DNA from: Melastoma dodecandrum
Lineage: Eukaryota; Streptophyta; Magnoliopsida; Myrtales; Melastomataceae
Direction: 5' to 3'
Assembly (NCBI GenBank): GCA_029817715.1
Contig: JARUPY010000049.1
Coordinates: 310,001-374,000 of the forward strand
Length of the DNA: 64,000 nucleotides
Every line of letters begins with the position of its first letter. Position 1 is the first letter of the stretch. The notes under the pieces are model-generated. The model did not search any database. It was not told where the DNA came from and saw only the letters and a list, made by a program, of their open reading frames with translations. This document shows positions 32,821 to 45,398 of the stretch, piece after piece. The position numbers were made by a program, and so were the translations under genes.

Positions 32821-35244
32821 TCAGCTTCCGTGTCCGGGCATCGCGAATTGGGATGCGAATCCTTCAACTCGCTCGCGGAGCTCCTTAATATCCTTGTTGT
32901 TCTCGAGGGCACTCAAGAAGTCCGCCTGAGACTTCCCGTGATCTCTCCGCATGGCCATGGCTATCTGAGCGGCCCGCAAGAGAAACTCGGCTATGGTCTC
33001 AAAGTCAGATTCCACACATCCCCGGGATGTCATGGCAGGAGTGCCTGAAGGAGAAAGTTAAAGGTCAGTCGATCCATCACACTGCTCCAAGCAGAGACGG
33101 CCGTATAATTTGAACCCCAGAGAACAAAAACATAAAGAGTACATACCAATTCGAGCTCCTCCCAACGATATGGACCCATTTTCATTGAAAATGGCGGCTT
33201 TGTTGACACTGATGTTGCACATCTCACATACCTTCTCAAAGTTCTTCCCTGAAGTACATAAAAGGATCGAATATGTTATCCTAAGAAATCAACCTTATTC
33301 CTGAAGACAAGGAAGAAAGGAAAGACTCCAGGAAATGACCAGCTTCTAGAGTGACTTAAAACTAACAAAAATCCTTAGCAATTCATTCTAAACAGAGAAT
33401 TATCCTACTGACATCTTTCACAGAAATGCATAGTGCATGGACGCAACTTAAAGGGTACAAGAGGCAAAAGACTGGAGAACTGGTAATTAAGGCAACATCA
33501 ACATACCTGATAATCCAACAGAAGTCAAATCCCAGACCACCAAGTGATTGTCCGTACCACCAGTCACCAATTTGCATTTTCTTCTCAACAGGGCAAAAGC
33601 TAAAGCCTGTGCATTCTTCTTCACCTGTCTGATGTATGCCTTGTACTCCGGAGAAGCGACTTGTTTTAATGCTATGGCAAGGGCGGCTATATGATTGTTG
33701 TGAGGGCCACCTTGAGTAGCTGGGAAAACAGCAAAGTTCAACTTCTCCTCGAAATCATATTGCTGAGCACTGCCACCGTGACTGGCCGTGATGCTGTTCT
33801 CCCTAGACTTTAGGCCTCTCCTGTAAAAAATGATCCCCCCTCTTGGTCCCCTCAGGCTTTTGTGCGTGGTTGAAGTGACGATGTCGCAGTAATCAAAGGG
33901 ACTTTTACATTCCTGCAAAATCAGCCTAAAGCATTAGTATCTAATTTGACCTCACTTAACAGTAGCAACTGATTTATAGCAAACATATTGCATTTTCAGA
34001 ACTACAACTACAGAAAACAGAGCCTTTCGAAGCCAACACAACATCGCCATGCCAGACAATGCAAGATCTAATGTCAAGGACAACATGCATTAACAATTCA
34101 AGCTAAAAAAAACAGATGCATATAAATAAAGTTCAACAGCTGACAAATCCTAGCTAATCAAGCAGATATCATCACCTACAATCGCCACAAAGCATACAAA
34201 AAGTATCCCTTCAAGATTCTTAAGAGAATCTACAGAAGAAATTGCAATTTCATTTGAGTAATAACTAAGAAATTAAGATTACTTAGTGCTCCTAACCTTT
34301 GCCGCGATGAGACCACTAATGTGAGCCATATCACACATCAAGACAGCCCCACACCTATCCGCAACATGTCTAAACCTCGCATAATCCCACTCTCGCGGAT
34401 AAGAACTGCCTCCGCAAATCAATATCTTGGGGCGAAAATCAAGCGCCTTCTCCTCCAACTTCTCATAATCTATGTACCCTGTCTTTGGATTCACCTTGTA
34501 GGGCAGACTCTCGAAGAAGATGGATGCTGCCGACACCTTCTTCCCGCTCGGGGCATAGTAGCCATGACTCAAATGCCCGCCTGAAGGAGAATCCAACCCC
34601 ATTATGCGATCACCGGGAAGCAACAGCCCGGTATACACTGCGAAATTCGCAGAGGTGCACGAGTATGGCTGCACGTTCACGCCCCACTTCTCTTTATCAA
34701 GGTCAAATGCTTCCAAAGCACGCTTACAACACAGAAACTCAATCTGGTCAATATACTTGTTGCCAATGTAATTCCTCGACCCGGGCATCCCTTCTGAGTA
34801 CTTATTCGTCAAATGACTACCCAGGGCCTCGATGACGGCCCTGCAGACGAAATTCTCGGAAGCAATCAACTCGATCCCCCTAACCTGCCTATCCTTCTCC
34901 TTCTCCATGATTCCGAAAATCTCGGGGTCTGCAACCGCGAGGCTCTGATTTCCCCAAGCCTCGACAGAGCTCCGCCTCGCCTCAAGGCTGGGCTCCCCGA
35001 CGGCGAACCTCTTTGCAGGACCCCGACCGGGAAACAGCTGACCATCCCTCTGCCTCTTGACGCAAAGAGGATGACCAAAGAAGCTGATCTCCTCCTCCTC
35101 GCTCAGCTCCTCCCTGTCGATTTCCCCCAAATTGTCACCCTGGGGGTCGAGCAGCTGCAAGGGAACGGCCGCTGCCGCTGCCGTCGCCGTCGCGTGGGAA
35201 TTGAAACCTAGGGAGAGGGGCGATTGGGCACGAGAGAAATCCAT
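32821..35244 (-). CDS. Serine hydroxymethyltransferase, SHM6/SHM7 class
   Basis: PLP enzyme interconverting serine and glycine with tetrahydrofolate. Four exons on the minus strand (35244-34297, 33912-33507, 33248-33147, 33044-32821) give 559 residues. A non-catalytic N-terminal extension of about 105 residues contains an acidic run (ELSEEEE) and basic KRQR/PAKR patches that could act as a nuclear import signal. The catalytic core then begins at [27 protein letters not shown]. Also present are [43 protein letters not shown], and the PLP-lysine motif [15 protein letters not shown], followed by [15 protein letters not shown] and [14 protein letters not shown]. Long N-terminal extension and sequence place it with Arabidopsis SHM6 (At1g22020) and SHM7/MSA1 (At1g36370), the latter reported nuclear and tied to S-adenosylmethionine supply. 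Targeting here is inferred. Confidence 0.92.
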
Positions 35245-37209
35245 TTCCCTGAAACTAATTTTGCCTTCTTGGCTAGGGGGGAATCAAGGGAAGGTGTAAC
35301 AACAACAGAAGCAGCGGCAACAACGAGGGAAGGCGCAGCAGCGGAAGATCCTCAACCTGGGGTTTCGATCGGCTGCAAAGTCCATGAAAAAGAGGAGGAA
35401 GGGGGGGGGGGTGGGAGGAAGAGGAAGAGGTAAGTTATTTCAACAAAGTACGAGGAGAAAAGGGGGAGAAGCTCCTATTTGATGGGTAATAAGGACGACT
35501 GGAGGGTGAAGAGGGGTGGATGAACCTGGACGATATTGAGGGAATGTGGGGGATGTGGGGTCGTGTCCGGTAGAAGATACAACTGGCCGGGGAGGTCTTT
35601 TTCTGGAGTAGTTTGTCGGGAAGGTGGGCTAAGGGAAGTAGAAGAAGGTTTGGTTGGGATATCCTCCGCTTCTTCAGAGGGAATGGACGTCCAGGTTCAG
35701 GGGTTCAGACCCACTCCTAGGTTTTATTTTTGTGCTTTTGTTCCGTGTTATAATTAATTCTAAATACGGTATGAATAGGAGATGCCCCAAAAAATAATAA
35801 GTATGAAAAAGGCGGTTCCATATATTTTTGGATCTCGTTATAAAGAGAAGATGTTGTTTTGTAGTTAAAAAAAAATAGATAGTAAATTTAGATTGTTGAA
35901 ATTGTAGTGTGTATTGAATATCTGGTCTATAATATGCAGCATAAATCCTCTTACTTTGCGTTCCAAAAGCTTTCGGCACTGTTTGTTAAATAAAAATATG
36001 TTTCCGGGCGTTGAAATTTCTTCGATTTCTTATTTTTAAAATTTACCTTATAAATTAATACCGATTTTAAATCAGATTTCAAAATTTATTATTGAATATT
36101 TTCTTCCTCACCTATTCAAAAACCTAACCTTTTTTTATCAGGTGAATTTTGCGATAAAATACATGAGTTTCACATAATTCTCTTCTCAATGGATATCTAT
36201 GTCCATAAAAGTTATTAACAACTGAGTCATTGATACGGACAGTCCATAAACCGAAGCCACCCTATAAACCATACTCAAGTAAAAAATTCAAAATTTATTA
36301 AAATCTATAATTTATAAAATAAAATAAAATAAAATTTTGTTTTACATTTATGTCTTTCTTTTTAAAATAGCTTTTTTTTTTCAATTAAATTGCATGTGCC
36401 CATCAGGTTCTAAATTGGTTCCAATGTGAAAAATTAAAACCGTAGTTGATACATCATGTTTTCAAAATTTAGAACATAGAAAATTATCCGATCTATTCGA
36501 AAGGCTAAACTACATAATTAATTTTAAAAAAAATATATAGTTGAAGTTTTGATTTCAATAATTGAGAATTTAATTTCAAGATGATTGACAATAGAGGGTG
36601 ACCCACACGAAGTGATCGGAAGAGAAGAGTGAACTATTTCAAACTTCGGTATTAATAAGATCTTATTAAATATACAGAGGTGATAGTAATTTTAATATAA
36701 AATGGTCTTGGAAGATCTTATCCATCAATATTTTTAGAAGATGGACCATGATTTCTCAATATTATTTTTTGTATTATAATATGTTTATATTAAATAAAAA
36801 ATTAGATAACATTTCCTCCGATAGAATTATAATGTGCTATAAGAAATAATTAAGTTCAGAAAAATCACAGATCTACATGCTAAAAATCAATTTTCTAAGG
36901 TAATAAACGAATACTATTATTAAAAAAATTGAATAATTTTATGTTAAAATTTTATTTTAATTTTTAATATCCAACGAAACGAAGGCAGATGTGGAAAGTC
37001 ATAAATTTTACTAATTTATATTAGTTTTGATTACTAAATATTTATATATAAATTTAATTTGTGAGGAAAACAAAAAAATCAATTTGGTTTTTAGTAGGCA
37101 AAAAATCAACCAATAAAGTGCTGACGAGGTTGTCGGATTTAACCCTCGTACGTCATCATCGTTCTCGTTGTTTCTCATCGGTGTGAAGCTCTCCGATCAG
37201 TTGCATCAA
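35245..37209. other. Divergent intergenic region, A/T-rich
   Basis: Between the SHMT start (-) and the small membrane-protein gene start (+), so it should hold both promoters. A purine-rich stretch with an 11-nt G run lies at 35401-35411. From about 35760 to 37090 it is extremely A/T-rich with no recognisable gene. No RNA gene is seen. Confidence 0.45.
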
Positions 37210-37593
37210 ATGGAGGGCGACTACCACCCTCTACCATCCTCCTCCGCTGCCCCCTTCGGTTACGTAACCCTGTTCCTCCTCCGACCCTTCCTCGCCGTCT
37301 CCTTCGTCCTCTCCTTCATCCTCCTCGGTATATCTCACCCCCCTCACCCACCAACGATCTGCTCTCTCCATCCAATTGCCGTAACTAGGTTCTTCTGTTT
37401 CTTTACTAAAGGTTGGATCTTGGCTTGGAAGTTGGTTCTGGTCCATGTCCCTCTTGTTCAGGAGATCTTCGGCCTTAGGAAGAAGCACTTCAAGCCTAAA
37501 CCTCCACATCGCCACCGTTACTCGAAGTATTACAGCAGCATCGGCGCCCGCGACCGCGTCGACGATTCGAGGGTGAATTCGTCGCCCTCTTAA
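37210..37593 (+). CDS. Small one- or two-pass membrane protein, function unknown
   Basis: Two exons, 37210-37327 and 37412-37593. The intron (GTATAT...CTAAAG) splits a Gly codon and joins SFILLG to WILAWKL, giving 99 residues. Read-through of the intron would also be open but adds an unlikely His/Pro stretch. The N-terminus MEGDYHPLPSSS is polar. A long hydrophobic region (YVTLFLLRPFLAVSFVLSFILLGWILAWKLVLVHVPLV) at about residues 17-57 could form one long or two membrane spans. Then comes a basic tail QEIFGLRKKHFKPKPPHRHRYSKYYSSI. I believe similar short proteins occur widely in plants, but I cannot name a function. Confidence 0.7.
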   Translation: MEGDYHPLPSSSAAPFGYVTLFLLRPFLAVSFVLSFILLGISHPPHPPTICSLHPIAVTRFFCFFTKGWILAWKLVLVHVPLVQEIFGLRKKHFKPKPPHRHRYSKYYSSIGARDRVDDSRVNSSPS

Positions 37594-38649
37594 TCGGAGT
37601 TGATTCTGCGATGATTTGGGCAGTCTTCTGCTGCCCTTGCCTTTTTCTTGTGTCTTGGATCGCGTGTTGGATTGGGGGTGGGGGCTTGATTGAAGATCTG
37701 GATTAGATTGAGGGTGCTTCTCGGAATGATCCGGATTGTTGGGGATGTGAAATTCGGGAGCCTCGGATGTGAATTCCCCGTTTTACTTTTATGGGTTGTG
37801 CTAATTTAAGTTGTTCCTTCACACATCTGGAATTCGGTCTCGACAATGCACCCAATTTTGAGAGTGTGCTTTTTCGGATTAGATTGACTGATTCTTGTGC
37901 AATGTTGGAATCCACCCGATGAAGGCAGAAGATATTGTTATAATGATTATGAATCTTTGGAGGTAATAAAAAATTTTCATTGTGATGAGGAAACAGGAGG
38001 TTCTTCCCGGTTGAAAAGGAACTGGTAATACACTGGGATTAAACCTGTTAGAAGTTCCATGCAGTTAATGGTGCCGTATTGGGCTTTTTGGATTGATGAA
38101 GTTGTAGTAGGTGCCGTTGATCCAGCACAAATATAGATGAATCCGATGATATTGATAGAAGCAACTAGGTATAAAGTTCGGAAATCCCTTTGCACTGGAC
38201 CAGTGACAGAGATGGCCATCCTTGCGGACTCTTATGAAAATCAATGTAAAGCAATGAAGTTAATGTGGGTTAGAGATGTGATGCGTGCTGGTTAGTGTTT
38301 CAAGAATCTTGTCATCCAGAAAACTTGTCCCTTTTATACACTTACAATGTCCCCTTATCAGCTCTGTTAAGGTTATTAGTTATGGGGCAATGTACGGAGA
38401 AATGGCTTTGGAACTCCAGAGTCCAACAATGGCTCACCACGCTCAGTGCAATATACTGATGAAGATTGAAAGGAATCCCTTTGTCCGCAAATGCGGGTGT
38501 TCAAGTTTTTGTAGATAGCCCTTTTAATCAGTTTCCATCAATACTGTCTTGAGATCTATATATCATCTTTGCGTTGATCAGTTCCTAAGCATATTGGGAT
38601 GGTTATCGTGCTCGCATCTGTGACAATGATGTTGCATGCTTAGTCATTG
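37594..38649. other. 3' region of small membrane-protein gene and intergenic DNA
   Basis: Probably the 3' UTR followed by intergenic DNA. Open frames at 37977-38219 (-) and 38285-38518 (+) have no recognisable domain and I do not call them. No repeat seen. Confidence 0.35.
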
Positions 38650-38784
38650 ATGTTGTTGTTGATGATGACGATGGTGGTGTCTATTCTATCTTCTTCAACA
38701 GTAAGGGCCGTGGATAACAATAAGGAGCAGGCACATCCTCGGCCGAGTCGGGAGGATGGGGAAATTCGATCCATCAAATCCCGG
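38650..38784 (+). CDS. Candidate first exon of a small secreted protein (weak)
   Basis: ATG at 38650 opens a frame with a signal-peptide-like start (MLLLMMTMVVSILSSSTVRA), then a charged stretch (VDNNKEQAHPRPSREDGEIRSIKSR) that meets a strong splice donor CGG|GTAAGTG at 38784/38785. Unspliced, the frame runs on to 38850. A signal peptide followed by a short hydrophilic segment and a good donor resembles genes for small secreted peptides. However, I cannot identify the next exon or any known peptide motif, so this may be chance. Confidence 0.2.
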
Positions 38785-38850
38785 GTAAGTGTGTTCTCAC
38801 AATCAAATTGGTTTACGGGAAGGGAGGTAGCATATTCCACGTGTACATAA

Positions 38851-40153
38851 CGACGATTTCTTCTACTGCCACTGTGTAAATCAGACTGTTTTCTCAACTG
38901 ATGTTCGAATTCCCACTTGTAAAGGAGGCTTGCTTTTCTTTTAGTCCACCACTGCATGGTGTTTCATTTCATGCCGTGCCTTGGCGAATATATCCTAGGC
39001 TTGAGCCGGCTACTGATATTAACTGGGAGCAAATGTGCAAGAAACTGGAGTTTTCAACCAAACTACCATCCGGTAAAACTTACCATGTCCCTCTACTTAC
39101 ATGTCTTGCCCAAATCTTTTTCTTGTCGAGACGTCCAGACCGGCTCGGCTTGCAAAGACTTGTAAGTCAGACCCACTGACACGTACCTCCATAAGGTAGG
39201 ATCGTTTGATATTCGAACATAGGATATTCGTGTGAATTCTCAGTGCCTTTTTCATTGGTGTCCATAGGTCCATTTTGTTTAGTTTGATTTGAACGAATGT
39301 TGCACTTTGCTTTTACCTAACTTGTAAGATAGTGGTCCAAAGCCAGCCATATCCCATCTTCCTCCTCCCGTCCAACGCGCTCTCTCTCTCTGTTCAGTTT
39401 TTACTCGTTCAAACTACTAACGTAAAAGCAATGTCGTCGTCGTTGCCGACATTTTCCGAGACCCACGACGGGCGCCCCCTCGTGATGATACGTCGTATGT
39501 ATGCCCAAAGCAATATGGGACAGACCATATGGAATCGTCAAAATATCAAAAGAGAAGTTGTGTCCCAAATATAAATCTTACGATTTTAAAAGGCGAATTT
39601 ATTATAAAATCGAGGTAAGGCATCATGGGGTTTGGGTTTGGTTTGCACGATCACTATTTATCATTCCATCTGTAATACTTTTACGTTTTTCTTTATAGAC
39701 AAAAAATAATGAGAAGAAAATTTATAAATGATTTCATATAATATAACACTAGACCAACCAAACTAAAAAAAAAACTTGAGGTGTTTCATTCAGGTAGTAG
39801 TAGTTAAGACATAACATTTTTTTAATTATTATTATTTTATGAAAAGAAGTAAAATTAAGGTCGTGATTGGGGGGGATGTTAGTCAAAAGAAGAAGAAGAA
39901 GAAGAAGAAGACACGTTTCCGTGGTTTCCTCCTCTCCCCCACGCACCCAAAGGAGTAAGAAACATTTCCTCTTTTATATTAATTCTCCTCCATTTCTTAC
40001 AACATTAAAATCACCGGCTGAGACACCAAAAAGACCAGAACAGCAACAAATCAACGCAGACAAAAACATTCCATCCCTCCCACTCTCAGATATTCTCGAT
40101 TCCTTCATCCCCTCTTCTCCTTCTGCCGAGACTCTCAAAATATCACACGCCAA
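38851..40153. other. Intergenic, promoter side of galactosyltransferase
   Basis: No gene recognised. The open frames between 38900 and 39700 show no domain. (AGA)8 lies at 39888-39911, inside the likely leader or core promoter of the galactosyltransferase gene. Confidence 0.4.
39888..39911. repeat. (AGA)8 microsatellite
   Basis: Perfect AGA units about 240 bp upstream of the galactosyltransferase ATG. GA-rich tracts of this kind are common in plant leaders. Confidence 0.85.
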
Positions 40154-43100
40154 ATGAAGAATCGGGGAGGCGGAGGCGGCGGCGGCGGCACCGGCACCCG
40201 CAGGATCTCCGCCAGATGGCTTCCCATACTCTGCGCTCTCTTCTTCTTCCTCGGCGTCCTCTTCACCAGCAGGTCCTCCGGTTCTATATTTCGTCTGCTT
40301 GTTTGTTTTTCATGACCTGGGGACGAGCTCAATGTTTGGACCTTGAGATGTCTTCGGGTGATTTTCGCGGGAGTGATGGCGTGCGGCGATTGTTTATTTT
40401 GGACTTGATCAGCTGACGTCAGGGTATTTTGTGCTTATGGAATGATTAGGGTGACGATCCGGCATGATCCCGGTGGTCAGTTGATGTCTACGAGAAGGCA
40501 GGAGGAGGAGATGAGGATGGTGTCCGAGGACTGTGGTTTGAAGAAGGTAGTTTGTCCGGATGATTTTAGAAAGTGTCCGAATTTGAATTGGGGATTGAAT
40601 TTCGGGATGATTCCGTGTGTTCAAATTGCTCCGGGGTTTCTTGCAGAAGTCTTCCGGTGGTAAGGATGTAATGCAGCAAGTGTACAAGACTCATGAAGCC
40701 ATCCAGTGAGTGTCGTGATAATCTATCTTTCAGGGTTTATTTCGGGAATTGTAGAGTAGTTGAGTGATTGCTTTTGTTATCTGGCCTTGAGATCGGGTAA
40801 GGTAGTAGATTGTGATTCTGTCGATTTTGAATGTTCCTTGGAGTCCAATCAGATCGCTGGACAAGTCAATAGCGACGCTGCAGATGGAATTAGCTGCCAC
40901 CAGAAGTTCTCAGGAATTGGATGCTTTGGATGGTTCGGGCACGGCCAATGCCGGGACGGGTGACCAGCAGCCAAAGAAGAAAGCCTTCATGGTTATCGGG
41001 ATTAACACGGCATTCAGTAGCAGGAAGCGACGGGATTCTGTGAGAGAGACATGGATGCCTCAAGGTACGGTACCGTTCTTCATATGGTCTTAAGGTTGCA
41101 TTGCTTGAACCCAATTGCTGATTTGTTGAATAATTTTAAAAGGAATTGGGTTGTGGTTGATTAGGGGAGAAGCTTATGAAATTGGAGCTTGAGAAGGGGA
41201 TAGTTGTCCGATTCATGATTGGTCATAGGTAAGCCTTATGTTCTTTGAAATTGCCATTTCCTTACTCGCTGGTTTTCAAAAGGTTAATCCTAAAATTCCA
41301 TTGTCATTTTTAATAAGGGTTTTCATCCTGGTCCTTGGTGAGGAATCTTGATTGACGCAGTGGCTGTGCTCAATAAATTGTCTGTCGTTAACTAAAGCTG
41401 CATGACTGAGTGAAATGGTAGTAGTCCAATCAATGAAATGGTGAATATACCTTTTCAATGATATTATTGCAAACGAATTACAAAATCAGTTTTTGGCTGA
41501 GGTTTCATCATCATATTCCCTGGCCTGTTCATGGATTTTGAAGACTCATTTATAACAGTGGTCAAGGCAAGAGCATATTCCAAAAGATTTTGTCAAACGA
41601 ATGGCTTGTAAATTGCGTTTCTTTCCAAAGGACTGCACATAAGGAAATTGTATTCCAAAGGATTTTGTCAAACTTCTCACTTAAAGTTTCAAGGTAGGGT
41701 TTTCAGCCTTGTACAATGCAGTTTAGGAACCTTTTATCATACCAGCAACATTCAGGCAAAGCATGCCAACAGTAACTTTTCTTTGTGATGTGTTTGCTTC
41801 GCTTGTGTGGAGGGTGCTGCATGGAAAAATCATGTGCTATGCCTAAACAACAGTCGACATCTTTTGTAGTCGAGGCTGAGTATTGGTTACAGGTAGAATG
41901 AGAAATTACGTCATGTTAAGTTATAGTGGTTACTCAAAACTTTGAGGGGTAAGTGCTGACTGAGGTTAGATATATGATTTGGGAGATTAGTCTTCTGAAC
42001 TCGACATTTCCTTCCTCCAGTGCAACATCAAATAGCATACTAGATCGTGCCATCGACTCGGAGGATGCTCAACACAAGGACTTCCTTAGGCTGGTAATGA
42101 CAAGCTACTTTTGTCCTTAATCCTGATTCCTGTCGAAAGGTGCAGTGCGTATTGGTGATTTCCTATATCTAATGTTAGAATGGTTGATTTATGAAGGAAC
42201 ATGTGGAAGGGTATCATGAACTATCTGCAAAAACTAAAATCTTCTTTTCCACCGCGGTGGCGATGTGGGATGCTGATTTTTACATCAAGGTGGACGATGA
42301 TGTCCATGTAAACCTAGGTACAGACTTTTAAATGCAATTTTGGTTCTGTCCAGTGTATGGCAGATCCGCGCTAATACATTCTGCCTTTTCTAGGTATGCT
42401 GGCAACAACACTTGCCCGTCATCGCTCCAAGCCTAGGGTCTACATGGGGTGCATGAAATCTGGACCGGTGCTTTCTCAAAAGTATTTCCATTAATCAGAG
42501 TCCTTGTTCTTCAGTTTAATTTTTCAGAAAAAAATGGGTGTTCAGGTTTAGAACATTCTTTATGTTAGGAATGTCAAGTACCACGAGCCCGAGTACTGGA
42601 AATTTGGAGAGGAAGGCAACAAGTACTTTCGGCATGCAACTGGGCAGATTTATGCGATATCGAAAGATCTGGCTACATACATATCCATTAACCAGTAAGC
42701 AAATATAATTCATGGGTTTAAGATTGCATTTTCTGGTTTGCTAGGCATTAGTCTGTTCCTCCCATCGAACTACAGTTTTAATTTGTATTGAGTAAAAGCT
42801 TAAAGATTCTCACAGACGTTATGCGCGAGTTTTTTGGAAATGAGTACCCTCCGCTGCTGAATCTGCATATAAATTTTGAACAATCTCTTTCCTGACTACC
42901 CAACTGAAACACGAGGTTTTCTTTTTTCTGATTTCTGTCTGGCAAGTCATGTGACCTTGTATTGTTCGCCGAAGGGGTAACAAGATACTACCATTGCAGG
43001 GCCATATTGCACAAGTACGCAAATGAGGATGTGTCACTTGGATCATGGTTCATTGGTCTGGAGGTAGAGCACATCGATGACCGTAACATGTGTTGCGGGA

Positions 43101-43337
43101 CTCCTCCTGGTACGGGTTTGTCTTTATATTTGAAAATTAAGGATTCGAGTAGATATTTTTCTTATTTGCTGGCTTTTCAATGTGTCAGACTGTCAATGGA
43201 AAGCGCAGGCAGGCAATGTATGCATTGCGTCATTTGACTGGAGCTGCAGCGGTATATGCAAGTCCGTGGAGAAGATCAAGGACGTACATGCTCGGTGTGG
43301 AGAAGGGGATGCCGCCGTCTGGGATGCCTTGATTTAA
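40154..43337 (+). CDS. Beta-1,3-galactosyltransferase (GT31, At1g77810-like)
   Basis: Golgi type II membrane enzyme that adds beta-1,3-linked galactose to glycoprotein glycans, arabinogalactan proteins being the usual plant target for this clade. Eleven exons (40154-40272, 40450-40546, 40647-40705, 40853-41064, 41165-41228, 42021-42093, 42197-42317, 42394-42481, 42569-42694, 43000-43109, 43189-43337) keep phase and give 405 residues. Cytosolic tail with Gly8, then a membrane anchor ([16 protein letters not shown], about residues 23-38), the DUF4094 stem ([26 protein letters not shown]), and the GT31 domain from [31 protein letters not shown]. The metal-binding triad is in [12 protein letters not shown] (about 237-247), followed by [20 protein letters not shown] and [24 protein letters not shown]. 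The C-terminus has the paired-Cys end [17 protein letters not shown]...[22 protein letters not shown]. Confidence 0.95.
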
Positions 43338-45398
43338 CAGTTGTCATCCCTAAAAACGGCATTCAACTTCCCTGGAGAGTCTTGGCGAGTGTAGGGGCCC
43401 CAAGCAGGCAGAAAAACTTTCCAGGTCGAGTAAGCTTCAGCACAAGTACTCTCCGGAAACATAGGCAGATATGGAAACAGATCACGTAATCATCCCATAG
43501 TCACAGAGTCTTCAATATCGAGGAAGGGACCAGAAGAATCCCACTGATGGGTCCGGGGATTAGACATACAAACACCATTTACAGATTGATGTGTTGCTGT
43601 TTTAGCAGATGTAAGGTTGTTGTAATCATACACTGGACAGCCCTTGGAAGGGGTTAAATGTTTGCACACTGAAAGTGGAAAGAATCAGGACATCCATTAA
43701 AAAATTCATGTTTGTGTCTTTCATCTTCTTCACCCCAACTTGATAAAGCCGGGACACTAAAAATTTTGTAAGAACAGGGTCGACCTGAGAGGAGAGATTG
43801 GGAGTTCTTGGAATTGGATGGAAGATGAAGAATACGGATGTGTTCTCCGGGTCTATGCGATTTCCAGGAATGGATGAGCAGCCCTTCTGATACGCAACAA
43901 GCTCCAGCAGTAGCATCCATGGTGGACTACACCAGTAGTAGTGACAGGCAGAGTTCCCTGCAGAGGAACTCCCTCATTGATAATAGCAGCAGTGGTTTGC
44001 AGGTGAGCTTTTGTAATCTGTTTCTGGTGCAAGATGACTATCCTTTCGTGAAAATGCCTCTGGATTTTTGTAGAAGTTCTACAGGCCTCAGTCCTTCCTT
44101 GTACATTTTCATATTTAATCACACTTGCATAACCACAAAACACAGAGATACACAGGAAACATATGCGGTGAAGAAACTTAGTGAATGAAAAATTTGAGAT
44201 GGAGGGTGTTGTTGGGTAAGAGGATAGGACAACATGCAAACCATAGAAAAAGTCACAATAAGATCATGAGTTAGTGGTTGTAAGATGATACTATTTGGGG
44301 GTCCATTACTTTTTGTTGTGTCTTTGTTTCCCCTAGTCCTTTTTTTGATTCGCCTTACCGGGTTGCTTAGAAATTTAACCCCTAATCAACGGGAGCTTTG
44401 TACGGTTATTCCGTTAGCTTTAAAAAAAATTACGAAATACGATCGAAGAATCAATAGAATCATCCATTTTATGTGAGTATTAAAATTTTAGATCCTGAGT
44501 TGGTAACCAAAATACGTGAAATTATTAAAGCATGATCCTGAATTGGTAACCAAAATAGGTGAAATTATTAAAATTAATCAATTATACGCGCCTCCTCCCA
44601 ATTTGATTACCATGAATCGTGAATTTGACTAGATTAATTAAAAACCAAACACAGCACACAATCATGGAATTCTTCTTCTTCTTTTTCTTCTTGTAATTCA
44701 TGATAAAGATTGACAAAGCCAAAACCATGTCGTCTTGTCATTCCAGGTAACAATAAATAATAGTTATTTGAGGACCAAAATTGAAGAAAGAAATAAAGAG
44801 AGAGAGAGGAGTGTGTGTATGTGTGTCGAATGGGGAGAGTCCAACGTGATTGTCTTCTGTCCTAAAACCCAAAGTCCAATTCATTTCTTTCTTTTAACAT
44901 TATTACTACTCTACTTATCCATATCCTTTTGACGTTACTGCTTTGGCGTGTTTGGTACATGAAATAAAGATTCTCAAATTCCAATAGATAGAATTAGACT
45001 ATGTGAATTCTAGTCAGAATTCATAAACCCGGAGGTTGGAAAAAAAAAAAGCTTATCCAAACCTCATCTCGATCACGTAACGATTCCCATTTTCAATCTC
45101 TTCTGATTTCTGTTCCGAACAACTTTTCTTACTTCCAGACTAAGGTTGACATTGGTAAACAAAATGCTCCTGCAATTTCATGTTACATATTCATGTTAAT
45201 GTTTTCGAAAGCTTTTTTCTTGTACACTTATTCATGGTAGGTTGGATGTTACCCTGCTTTTTCCCTTCTTCCCGTACATAAAAAAACTCAATCAAAACCC
45301 AAAATCTCTTAAAGATCTCTGCCCTGTCCCCCCTGTATTATTGAATGTTATCTTAAGATCAGAGACGATATCCGAGAAGAGCACGTACACAGACACAC
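43338..45398. other. Intergenic with small tandem duplication
   Basis: Starts with the galactosyltransferase 3' UTR. I see no supported gene. A 43-bp tandem duplication lies at 44491-44572 (listed separately). A GA/GT-rich tract is at 44794-44828. Confidence 0.4.
44491..44572. repeat. Two-copy 43-bp tandem repeat
   Basis: Two adjacent copies starting GATCCTGAGTTGGTAACC and GATCCTGAATTGGTAACC, each running to GAAATTATTAAA, with two differences. Non-coding. Confidence 0.85.

Noticed and set aside
37977..38219. 80-residue minus-strand ORF with hydrophobic stretch
   Set aside because: Reads somewhat protein-like but matches no family I know, and no flanking exons with sensible splice sites were found.
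41577..41690. Duplicated ATTCCAAAAGATTTTGTCA string in a galactosyltransferase intron
   Set aside because: Only a short imperfect local duplication; no sign of an element.
44285..44476. Hydrophobic 63-residue ORF resembling a membrane or organelle protein
   Set aside because: I could not match it to any plastid or mitochondrial gene; hydrophobicity follows from T-rich DNA.
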